64,000 nt of DNA from Luteococcus sp038433155. Lineage in GTDB: Bacteria > Actinomycetota > Actinomycetes > Propionibacteriales > Propionibacteriaceae. Of the stretch, positions 1-6,973 are shown in pieces. The translations under genes were made by a program, and so were the position numbers. Under the pieces are notes generated by a model. It made no database searches and had not been told where the DNA came from. It worked only from the letters and a program-made list of their open reading frames with translations. The stretch spans positions 62,001 to 126,000 of the forward strand of contig NZ_JBCDMW010000023.1 of NCBI RefSeq assembly GCF_038433155.1, read 5' to 3'. Positions within the stretch are counted from its first letter, which is position 1. Every line of letters starts with the position of its first letter.

Positions 1-632
1 AGCCACTTGGTCAGGCCCTCGGTGGAGCCGGAGCCGTCGGAGCGGTGTACCGGGGTGATCGGCAGGTTGGGCAGGGTGACGCCCGGGTTCAGCGCGGCAA
101 GCTGCTTGTCATTCCAGCTGGTGATCTTGCCCAGGTAGATGTTGGCGACGATCTGTGCGTCGAGCTTCAGCGGCTTGCCGCCCAGGTCCAGGTCATGCAC
201 CAGCGCGATGGAGCCGGCGGCAATGGGGAACTGGCCCAGCTTCTTGCTGTCGATGGTGTCCAGGGTCAGCGGGTAGTCGCTGACGGCGAAGTCCACCTCC
301 GGGTCGTCCAAGCGCATGATCCCGCCCAGCGAGCCGACCGGCTCATAGCTGAAGCCGCTGCCGTCCATCACCCAGTCACCCCCGGTCTGGTCCGGGCGTT
401 CCGGGTTGTCCGCGGAGAAAGCATTGCGGTAGGTGATGGCCGAGCGGTCGATCAGCGGGGCGGCCAGGGTGGAGCCGGCGCCACGGATCTGCGAGTCCTG
501 CCCGCGGTTCCACACCAGGCCCAGCACCAACAGGGCGGCCAGTGCGGCAATGAACAGCGGCATGATCAGCCGACGACGCCGGGCGTCGTCGGTCTTGAGA
601 ACGGGCACTCCGTTGTCAGGCGAACCGAGCAC
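1..632 (-). CDS. pstS: Phosphate ABC transporter substrate-binding protein PstS, N-terminal part
   Basis: Periplasmic-type phosphate-binding protein that would feed the PstCAB importer. The GTG start at 632 is preceded by GAGGAG. About 210 residues are visible before the window edge cuts the 3' end. An Arg-rich stretch near residue 20 precedes one hydrophobic segment (about 24-42), then the PstS fold: GAGSTLAAPLI, a DPEVDFAVSDYPLT region, IYLGKITSWND, and the phosphate-loop hallmark HRSDGSGSTEGLTKWL. There is no lipobox cysteine, so it looks anchored by an uncleaved membrane segment instead of lipid. The partner transport genes would lie outside the window. The family call is firm; the anchoring mode is inference. 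Confidence 0.88.
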   Translation of the reverse strand, partial: MLGSPDNGVPVLKTDDARRRRLIMPLFIAALAALLVLGLVWNRGQDSQIRGAGSTLAAPLIDRSAITYRNAFSADNPERPDQTGGDWVMDGSGFSYEPVGSLGGIMRLDDPEVDFAVSDYPLTLDTIDSKKLGQFPIAAGSIALVHDLDLGGKPLKLDAQIVANIYLGKITSWNDKQLAALNPGVTLPNLPITPVHRSDGSGSTEGLTKW

Positions 633-781
633 GGTGAACTCCTCTTGCGTGGGGGGCCTGCAGGCCATCGAAAGGGGTGAACATGACGCCCGCCCGGGCA
701 GCGCATGACCAACCGGTGAACAGTTCAACCTCGGGGATGGGCTGCCAGGCCGGCCGCGGAGTTTCTTGGACAAGTGACCGT

Positions 782-857
782 CGCCAAAAGTGGCAGGAAT
801 CCGGACACAGAAATCGATTGGCACGTGCAAAATCTCGAAATCCTGCCACTTTTGGCG
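782..857. repeat. Inverted repeat in the pstS-SDR intergenic region
   Basis: Perfect 17-bp arms, CGCCAAAAGTGGCAGGA at 782-798 and its complement at 841-857, enclose 42 bp. The 633-1004 gap holds no convincing gene. The arms could form a cruciform or RNA hairpin. No U-run follows, so it is not a standard terminator. Confidence 0.7.
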
Positions 858-1004
858 GGGAGGGTTCCGGGCTGGCCCCGCAGGGTGCGGGCGCGAGACG
901 GTGGCGGGGTTTGGGCGCGCTTTCGGCGCAGGGCGAACAGCTTGGCGGCGGATCACCGCCTTGCGGGTGTGGCGCCGTCGGCGGGTCTTTGCTGAGAATC
1001 GACA

Positions 1005-1928
1005 ATGAGCACTTCCAAGAGCAAGAAGAGCACGACGCAGCGTCCCACCGCGGCGGCACCAACCCGCAGCAGCCGCGCCAAGCTGAACCGGATCCCCAGT
1101 CAGGCCCAGGAGTGGCCGGGCAGCACCGACGCCCTCACCCCGCGGCCGGACCACGGCGAGAAGTCCTGGACTGCCCGCGGCCGGCTGGCGGGCAAGCGGG
1201 CCTTGGTCACCGGCGGCGATTCCGGGATCGGCCGGGCGGTGGCCACCATCTTCGCCCAGGAGGGCGCCGAGGTGATGATCGTCGCGCTGCCCGAGGAGGC
1301 CGAAGACGCGAAGGCCACCAAGCGCTCCATCAAGGAACTGGGCGGGACCTGCCACGTGGTGAAGGCCAACCTGCGCACGGCCAAGGCAAACCAGCGGGTG
1401 GTGGCGCGCGCCGTGGAGAAGATGGGCGGGATCGACGTGCTGGTGGCCAATGCGGCCTACCAGATGACCCACCCCGAGCTCGCCGAATTCCCGGACGGCC
1501 AGGTGGAGCGCACCTTCGAGACGAATGTCTTCAGCCCCTTCTGGCTGGTCAAGGCGGCCGAGCCGCACCTGTCCGAGGGTGATTCGGTGATCCTGACGAC
1601 CTCCGTGCAGGCCTACTCCCCCTCCGAGCCGTTGCTGGACTATGCCGCCTCCAAGGCCGCGCTGACCAACATGGCGGTGAACCTGGCCAGCCAGCTGGGC
1701 CCGAAGGGGATCCGGGTGAATGCGGTGGCCCCGGGCCCGATCTGGACCCCGCTCATCCCGTCGACCATGTCCATGGCCAAGGTGGGCGGTTTCGGCTCCG
1801 ACACGCCACTGGGCCGCGCCGGGCATCCCGTCGAGGTGGCCGCGGCCTACGTCTTCCTGGCCAGCGACGAGGCCAGCTATGTCTCCGGCACCGTGCTGGG
1901 CGTGACCGGCGGCAAGCCGGTCTTCTGA
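1005..1928 (+). CDS. SDR-family NAD(P)-dependent oxidoreductase (YghA/general-stress type)
   Basis: Short-chain dehydrogenase of 307 residues, probably cytosolic; the substrate is not predictable. A basic, Ser/Thr-rich N-tail (1-25) and a linker typical of the YghA/GSP39 subgroup (PSQAQEWPGSTDALTPRPDHGE) precede the Rossmann fold. The cofactor loop TGGDSGIGRA is at 69-78, NANAAY-like NNAG equivalent at about 149-152, catalytic Ser near 200, and Tyr213-x3-Lys217 in YAASK. The C-terminal SYVSGTVLGVTGG motif is complete. No strong ribosome-binding site precedes the ATG; a GAGAAT hexamer 5 nt upstream may be a -10 for a near-leaderless message. It is a lone gene followed by a large palindrome. 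Confidence 0.85.
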   Translation: MSTSKSKKSTTQRPTAAAPTRSSRAKLNRIPSQAQEWPGSTDALTPRPDHGEKSWTARGRLAGKRALVTGGDSGIGRAVATIFAQEGAEVMIVALPEEAEDAKATKRSIKELGGTCHVVKANLRTAKANQRVVARAVEKMGGIDVLVANAAYQMTHPELAEFPDGQVERTFETNVFSPFWLVKAAEPHLSEGDSVILTTSVQAYSPSEPLLDYAASKAALTNMAVNLASQLGPKGIRVNAVAPGPIWTPLIPSTMSMAKVGGFGSDTPLGRAGHPVEVAAAYVFLASDEASYVSGTVLGVTGGKPVF

Positions 1929-1946
1929 CCCGCGGCCCGCACCCCA

Positions 1947-2018
1947 CTGAGAACAGATGCAGAACGGGGGGGTCGACGCAATAGTTGCGTCGACCCCCCG
2001 TTCTGCATCTGTTCTCAG
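1947..2018. repeat. Near-perfect 72-bp palindrome after the SDR gene
   Basis: Arms of about 34 bp begin CTGAGAACAGATGCAGAAC and meet at a 3-nt loop (TAG). The only imperfection is 7 G on the left against 6 C on the right. It starts 18 bp after the SDR stop, so it may end that transcript, but no U-run follows. The stem is far longer than usual for a terminator. Confidence 0.85.
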
Positions 2019-2026
2019 CGGCGGGC

Positions 2027-2090
2027 ATCAGACCTTCATCGTGTTGCGACGCCGATTGGCGCTGATCTGGCCGTCGATGGCCCACCGGCC
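2027..2090 (-). pseudogene. Duplicated 3' end of doxX (gene remnant)
   Basis: These 64 bp match 2382-2445, the last 20 or so codons and stop of doxX, at 63 of 64 positions. Similarity stops abruptly on both sides. The fragment sits 355 bp downstream of its parent in the same orientation, with a palindrome and terminator between. It reads as the remnant of a local duplication. Confidence 0.75.
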
Positions 2091-2120
2091 CGCGCCAGGC
2101 CAGGGGAGCCAGCGGGCCAA

Positions 2121-2196
2121 CACAACATATGCGGCAGGTCACTTGTCCAAGTGCCCAAAGAGGGGCTTGGACAACTGACCTGCCGCACTTGCTGTG
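2121..2196. repeat. Dispersed palindromic element, copy A
   Basis: First of four copies in the window. Arms at 2121-2151 and 2166-2196 contain the family core TGCGGCAGGTCA and TTGTCCAAG. The loop is about 14 nt. The other copies are at 10328, 27115 and 38886. This copy has the most arm mismatches. Confidence 0.85.
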
Positions 2197-2330
2197 GAAG
2201 GGCTCAGACACCCCATCCCCGGACCCGGCCGGAGTCTGCCGATCGGGACGTCTGGACACGCTCGGCCGCGGGGCCGAGGCCCTGCTGCATGCCACCCCGA
2301 CACCGTCGCGTCGTCCAATGCCCCGAGAGA

Positions 2331-2371
2331 ACAAGAGGGCCTCGCACCTGAGCGGTGCGGGGCCCTCTTGT
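2331..2371 (-). terminator. Probable doxX terminator
   Basis: An 18-bp stem (ACAAGAGGGCCTCGCACC against GGTGCGGGGCCCTCTTGT, one wobble) with a 5-nt loop lies 12 bp beyond the doxX stop on the minus strand. The downstream U-run is weak. Confidence 0.65.
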
Positions 2372-2382
2372 CGCGTAGAGGA

Positions 2383-2991
2383 TCAGACCTTCATCTTGTT
2401 GCGACGCCGATTGGCGCTGATCTGGCCGTCGATGGCCCACCGGCCGGCCCCGACGCAGAAGAACAGGATGCCGACCGCGGCCAGCAGCAGCTCCAGCTCA
2501 CCGGTGAAGCCCGCCTTGCCGGCCTCGAAGGGGTTGCCGGACTTCCACTGCACCAGCGCCAGGGCGCCGATGGTGATGGCGGCCACGCCCAGCCCGGCCA
2601 CGCGGGTCAGCAGGCCGAAGACCAGCGCGACACCGGCCAGCACCTCGGCGATGCCCATCCCCCACGCCAGGTACTGCGGGCTGGGCAGGCCCAGACTCTG
2701 CACGAAGGCCTGCGTCTGGGAGATGTCGCTGAGCTTCTGGTAGCCGTGGATGCCCATGATCCCGCCCGTCACCAGCCGCAGCAGGAAGAGGCCCAGGGAG
2801 GGCAGGAACTTGTGGGTGGTGGGCTTGGGGACCTCGGGCCGCACCGGATCCGGTCCGTCGTCGACGCGCACCCGGCCAAGCGCCCGGTCACGCTCGGCAC
2901 GCTGGTGGGCGCGCAGCTCGTCCTCGTTCAGGATCTGGGTGGCCTCGGTGGAGCCACCGGTGGGGCGGTTGTCGAAGCTGTTGCTGGTCAC
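2383..2991 (-). CDS. DoxX-family membrane protein
   Basis: A 202-residue protein with a charged cytoplasmic N-terminal extension (about 1-68, with NEDELRAHQRAERDRALGRV) followed by a four-helix DoxX domain. The domain starts at FLPSLGLFLLRLVTGGIMGIHG and continues with LAWGMGIAEVLAGVALVFG, VAAITIGALALVQW and ELELLLAAVGILFF, ending in a basic tail (NRRRNKMKV). DoxX proteins are integral membrane proteins of loosely defined redox or quinone-linked function. The GTG start at 2991 has GAAGG about 8 nt upstream. The frame stays open further upstream, but that part is low-complexity and lacks a ribosome site. The 3' end is duplicated at 2027-2090. Confidence 0.82.
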   Translation of the reverse strand: MTSNSFDNRPTGGSTEATQILNEDELRAHQRAERDRALGRVRVDDGPDPVRPEVPKPTTHKFLPSLGLFLLRLVTGGIMGIHGYQKLSDISQTQAFVQSLGLPSPQYLAWGMGIAEVLAGVALVFGLLTRVAGLGVAAITIGALALVQWKSGNPFEAGKAGFTGELELLLAAVGILFFCVGAGRWAIDGQISANRRRNKMKV

Positions 2992-3145
2992 GGGAGTGCC
3001 CTTCGTTTGGGGAAGCGCGTCGGGGCGCCGGAAGACCTTTCCATGGTGGCATTCCCGGACGCCTCCCGCGGGCCGGACACGCGTCGAATGGTTCAGCCCG
3101 TGGCGCACAGCGCGGGGTGGTCGACGGGAGCGGTGGCCGGGTGGG

Positions 3146-4369
3146 TCAGCCGTTCTCGGCCAGGTTGAGCAGCAGCGCCTCCATGGCCAACAGGGGCGCC
3201 ACATTGGTCTCCAAGGCCTCCCGGCAGGCGATGATCGCGTCGATGTGCCGCAGGGTGCGCTCCGGGGTGGAGCCGCGGGCGGCCCGCTCCAGCTGCGGCC
3301 GCAGCTGGCCATTGATCAGATGGGCACCGCCGTCGGCCGGGACACCCGGATGCAATTCCTGGGCGGAACTCGGCGGCTGGATGGCCCGGGTCTGCAGCGC
3401 CAGGACGTCGCGGTAGAAGGTGGTCAGCTCGGTCAGCACCCGGTCCAGGGCGTCGCGCTGGATCCGCTTGGCCCGGGCCTTCTGCTGCTCCTCCAGCTCC
3501 TTCAGGGCGGCATTGGCATTGCGTGGTCGGGCCCCCTTGGTGCCGAAGCCCAGGGCTTCCTCCAGCTCGGCCCGCTCCTTGGCGTCGGTCTCGGCGGTGG
3601 CCTTCGTGGCCTCCTCCGCGGCGGCCTTCACCAGATTGTCCGCGGCGGTCAGGCAGGCACCGGTGCTGGTCAGCCGGCCCGGGATCAGCAGCACCTCGTG
3701 CCGCCGGTTGCGCGCCTCCTCATTGCGGGCCAGCGCCCGGGCCCGTCCGATGTGCCCCTGCGCCGCGCGAGCAGCGTGCGCGGCCAGGGCCGGATCCACC
3801 CCGTCGCGCCACTGCAACAGCTCCGCCACCGCGGCGTCGCTGGGGGTGGACAGCGCCAGCTTGCGGCACCGGGAGCGGATGGTGACCACCACGTCATCGG
3901 CGGTGGGCGCGCACAGGATCCAGACCGTCTTGGGGGCCGGCTCCTCGATAGCCTTCAGCAGGGCGTCGCCGCCGCGGTCGGTCACCCGGTCCGCGTCCTC
4001 CACGACGATCACCTGGTGCCGCCCCATGGTGGGGCTCATCGCGGCCCGACGGACCAGTTCGCGCACCTCGTCGACGCCGATGCTCAGCTTCTCCGTGCGC
4101 ACCAGGGTGACGTCCGGATGAGCCCCAGACAGGCTGGTGCGGCACTCATTGCACTGCCCGCAGCCGCCCCGGGGGCACTGCAGCGCGGCCGCGAAGGCGC
4201 GCGCGGCATTGGACCGGCCGGAGCCTGGAGGGCCGGTCACCAGCCAGGCGTGGGTCATGGCATGCGCGTCACCGGCCACGGCACGCTTGAGCACCGCGAC
4301 GGCCTTGGCCTGGCCCACCAGCTCCGACCACAGGTCGGGCGGGGCGCTGGCTTGCTGTGCTGGGGTCAC
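3146..4369 (-). CDS. holB: DNA polymerase III delta' subunit
   Basis: Clamp-loader delta' subunit of 407 residues, acting with delta and DnaX (tau/gamma) to load the beta clamp. The P-loop-like GPPGSGRS is at about 46-53; Arg in place of Lys is usual for this non-ATPase subunit. The zinc module is C65-x4-C70-x2-C73-x2-C76, followed by VEDADRVTDRGGDALLKAIEEP and the SRC arginine-finger motif in IRSRCR. The C-terminal collar domain carries ELEEALGFGTKG...LKELEEQQKARAKRIQRDALD. The ATG overlaps the stop of tmk by 4 bp (ATGA), so the two are translationally coupled; this tmk-holB pairing is common in bacteria. Confidence 0.93.
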   Translation of the reverse strand: MTPAQQASAPPDLWSELVGQAKAVAVLKRAVAGDAHAMTHAWLVTGPPGSGRSNAARAFAAALQCPRGGCGQCNECRTSLSGAHPDVTLVRTEKLSIGVDEVRELVRRAAMSPTMGRHQVIVVEDADRVTDRGGDALLKAIEEPAPKTVWILCAPTADDVVVTIRSRCRKLALSTPSDAAVAELLQWRDGVDPALAAHAARAAQGHIGRARALARNEEARNRRHEVLLIPGRLTSTGACLTAADNLVKAAAEEATKATAETDAKERAELEEALGFGTKGARPRNANAALKELEEQQKARAKRIQRDALDRVLTELTTFYRDVLALQTRAIQPPSSAQELHPGVPADGGAHLINGQLRPQLERAARGSTPERTLRHIDAIIACREALETNVAPLLAMEALLLNLAENG

Positions 4370-5343
4370 GACTCCACCGTGCCAGAGGGGTCTGACAGTT
4401 TTCGAGCCAGCTCCCCCGGGGTGGGGATGGTGGGGGTGGCCGGCGTGGCATCGGATGGGGCCTCGACAGGCTCGGCCACCGGGGTCGAGTTGACCTCAAC
4501 CCCAAGCTCCGCGGCCTCGACGGGCTCGGCCACCATGGACGAGTTGGCCACAACCCCCGACTCCGCGGCCTCGACCGGCTCGGCCATGGACGAGTTGGCC
4601 ACAACCCCCAACTCCGCGACCTCGACGGGCTCGGCCATGGACGAGTTGGCCACAACCCCCAACTCCGCGACCTCGACGGGCTCGGCCACCATGGACGAGT
4701 TGGCCTCGGCCACCGGGGTTGGGGCAGGCGTCGCGGTCAGCAGTTCGGTGACGCGCTGGCGCACCCGTCGGGCAATGGAATCCACCGAGTCCCGGGCGGG
4801 CAGCACCAGATAGTGCTCCGGGTCACGCTCGGCTAACCGGAGGAAGCCCTGGCGCACCCGTCGGTGGAAGTCCTCGCCCGCACTCTCGATCCGGTCCTTG
4901 TCCGCAATCCGGTTGACCGCCTGGGAGGGATCCACGTCCAGCAGCACCGTCAGGTCCGGCCGCAGGCTTTGGGTGGCCCACCGGGCGATGGTCTCCACAT
5001 CATCCGGCGGCAGGGAACGGCCCGCCGCCTGATAGGCAATGGTGGAGTCCACGTAGCGGTCACAGACCACCACCTCGCCCCGGTCCAGCGCCGGTTGCAC
5101 CACCTCCACCACGTGTTGCGCCTTGTCAGCGATGTAGAGCAGGCATTCCGCGCGGGCGGTGATGTCGCCGGAGTCGGGGCTGAGCACCAGCCGTCGGATC
5201 TGGGCCCCCAGCCAGGAATCGCCCGGCTCGTGCGTGACCAGGTGCGGCGTCCGCTGCTGCTTCAGCCACGACGCCAGCTGGCGGACCTGGGTGGACTTGC
5301 CGGCCGAATCACCACCCTCGAAGACGACGAACAGGCCGGTCAC
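4366..5343 (-). CDS. tmk: Thymidylate kinase with repeat-built C-terminal tail
   Basis: Phosphorylates dTMP to dTDP. The GTG start at 5343 overlaps the upstream stop (GTGA). Residues 1-204 form a complete TMP kinase: P-loop FEGGDSAGKST (8-18), THEPG (38-41 region), DRYVDSTIAYQ (95-105), and a LID region DKDRIESAGEDFHRRVR. Residues 205-325 are foreign to the family, which is usually about 205-215 residues. They consist of near-identical units of the type ANSSMAEPVEVAELGVV, encoded by five 51-54 bp DNA repeats related to a repeat found elsewhere in the window. The tail is acidic, probably disordered and probably dispensable (inference). Confidence 0.93.
   Translation of the reverse strand: MTGLFVVFEGGDSAGKSTQVRQLASWLKQQRTPHLVTHEPGDSWLGAQIRRLVLSPDSGDITARAECLLYIADKAQHVVEVVQPALDRGEVVVCDRYVDSTIAYQAAGRSLPPDDVETIARWATQSLRPDLTVLLDVDPSQAVNRIADKDRIESAGEDFHRRVRQGFLRLAERDPEHYLVLPARDSVDSIARRVRQRVTELLTATPAPTPVAEANSSMVAEPVEVAELGVVANSSMAEPVEVAELGVVANSSMAEPVEAAESGVVANSSMVAEPVEAAELGVEVNSTPVAEPVEAPSDATPATPTIPTPGELARKLSDPSGTVES
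4461..4712. repeat. Five tandem 51-54 bp repeats inside tmk
   Basis: On the plus strand each unit begins CCTCGAC(A/G/C)GGCTCGGCCA and runs on through GACGAGTTGGCC. Units begin near 4461, 4515, 4569, 4620 and 4671. Unit lengths are multiples of three, so the tmk frame is kept. The unit start is the dispersed intergenic repeat described at 14618. Confidence 0.9.
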
Positions 5344-6722
5344 GTCAGCTTCCCCTTCTTCCTCAGCCTGCGCATCCGCTGCTCCAGGTCCGGCCACTCG
5401 TCGATGAAGACCCGACGGGCAGCCGCGCACTCCTGGCGTCGACGCTCGAACCGCCTCCCCTCCTGGAAGGCGGTCACCACGTCCCAGTCAAGGTCAATCG
5501 ACGGTTCGGCGACGCTGGGGGGCATCTGCGCCAGCTGCAGCCGGTCGATCACCTCGTCCAGCGCCTGCTCCATCTTGCGCGCCTTCTTGCCGAAGAGCAG
5601 TTGGTTGGTGTGCGCCAGGGCGGTCATCTGCTGCGCCGACGCCAGCGTCGCGGCCCAGCGGTGGTCCGGCGAGGCCAACGTGAGGGAACGTGCCCGGTCG
5701 AACAGAATGGTGGCGCTGGCCACCACCTGCTGCATCAGCACCGCCAGGGCCTGCTGCTGGGACAGGTCGCCCAGCTTGGGGGCCCGCACCCCCAGCACCA
5801 GCGAATCCAGCACGTCGAAATACTCGTCGCCCAGCTGGTGGATGGTGCGTGAGGCCAGCTCCTGCAGCACTAGATCCAGTTCCTGCTCGACCACGGAGCG
5901 CCAGGACGGCTCCAGCGCAAAGGCCAGACTGCGTACCTCGCTGCGCAGCTCGGCCAGCTCAGAACGCAGCAGGTCCATGTCGGTGCTCTGCCCGCTGCGC
6001 AGGGTCAGGTCGGCGCGCATCACCGCGTCGAGCCGACGGGCGAACAGCCAGCTGACAAAGCCCTCCAGGGTGGCGTCGTCGTCCCGCTCGAAGGGCCCGC
6101 GGAAGTCGGTCAACCCGGTGGCCGGGGCGCCGATGCGCTCCACCAGCGTCGGGAAGCGATCCACCTGGGTGCCGCCGATGGCCAGCACGGACTCCAGCAC
6201 GAAGCGGCGCTGCTCCCGCGTCATGGCCTCCTGCGGCTCGAAGGTCAGCTCGCGGTGCCGCGCGGTGGTCAGTCCGCCGCGACGAATGGTGATCTGCTCG
6301 TCGCGCAGCTTGGCCAGGGTCTGTCCGTCGTCGTCCACCAACAGCCACTCATTGCGCTCATTGGTCACCGCGGCAACCGGGCCGAGCGCGGCGCTGCGTC
6401 GGAAGGGGCGGACCAGGCTGGCGAACTCCTCCGGCAGGTCACCGGCGGCGCCCAACGGTTCGTGCCGGTCCACGGGCAGCCACGGGCCCCAGCCGGGGGC
6501 GTCCAGGTACCACTCGCCCAGCCCGCCGGTCACCCGGTGCGCCAGCACGATCCCGGCCCGCAGCAGCCGGTGGTCCGGGGTGTCCAGCAGGGTGGTGTCG
6601 ACGGTGAAGGAACGCTTCTGGCGATGCGTGGCGTGGCAGATCCCCAGCTCCGCATGCACCAGGATCGGGTCGCTCATGGCGAAGGGCATCTCGAACCGCA
6701 GGCTGCGCTGCTTCTTGGCCAT
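5340..6722 (-). CDS. CYTH-like/CHAD-like domain protein
   Basis: A 460-residue cytosolic protein. Residues 30-220 resemble a CYTH (triphosphate tunnel) domain: RQKRSFTVDTTLLDTPDHRLLRAGIVLAHRV echoes the FDTPDxxLxxxGxxLRxR strand pair, followed by Arg- and Glu-rich strands. Residues 240-460 are helical with scattered His/Arg, resembling a degenerate CHAD domain (ARRLDAVMRADLTLRSG, RRRQECAAARRVFIDEW). CYTH/CHAD proteins act on or bind polyphosphate-type ligands, but key ExExK residues are not obvious here, so activity is uncertain. GGGAG precedes the ATG. The stop overlaps the GTG of tmk, placing it first in a CYTH-tmk-holB operon. Confidence 0.6.
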   Translation of the reverse strand: MAKKQRSLRFEMPFAMSDPILVHAELGICHATHRQKRSFTVDTTLLDTPDHRLLRAGIVLAHRVTGGLGEWYLDAPGWGPWLPVDRHEPLGAAGDLPEEFASLVRPFRRSAALGPVAAVTNERNEWLLVDDDGQTLAKLRDEQITIRRGGLTTARHRELTFEPQEAMTREQRRFVLESVLAIGGTQVDRFPTLVERIGAPATGLTDFRGPFERDDDATLEGFVSWLFARRLDAVMRADLTLRSGQSTDMDLLRSELAELRSEVRSLAFALEPSWRSVVEQELDLVLQELASRTIHQLGDEYFDVLDSLVLGVRAPKLGDLSQQQALAVLMQQVVASATILFDRARSLTLASPDHRWAATLASAQQMTALAHTNQLLFGKKARKMEQALDEVIDRLQLAQMPPSVAEPSIDLDWDVVTAFQEGRRFERRRQECAAARRVFIDEWPDLEQRMRRLRKKGKLT

Positions 6723-6839
6723 GGCTGCTGCTCCCTTGGGGTGATCGGGCGTGTTCCCACCCTAGTGGCTGGCCGGTGCGGGCGGGCAGCGCACGGGGCC
6801 CCGGGTGGAAGGCCTTGAAAGGCTCGGTCACCGTGCCGA

Positions 6840-6962
6840 GTTCCCGCTCCGGGGGCGTCGACAGGCTCGGCCACCGTGGTTGCGTCCGGCACACGGACTC
6901 GGCCGTCGTGGATACGGCTGGCGGGCGGGACCGGACCACGGTCCCCGAGCTTGTCGAAGGGC
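6840..6962. repeat. Dispersed GACAGGCTCGGCCAC-type repeats between topA and the CYTH gene
   Basis: Plus-strand GTCGACAGGCTCGGCCACCG starts near 6856. A reverse-oriented partner, CCCCGAGCTTGTCGAAGG, ends near 6960. The 6723-6973 gap holds little else. Confidence 0.7.
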
Positions 6963-6973
6963 CCCAGCCCCGA

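Noticed and set aside
3146..4369. Loss of ATPase function in HolB because the P-loop has Arg instead of Lys
   Set aside because: Delta' normally lacks ATPase activity and a degenerate P-loop is standard for it, so this is not unusual.
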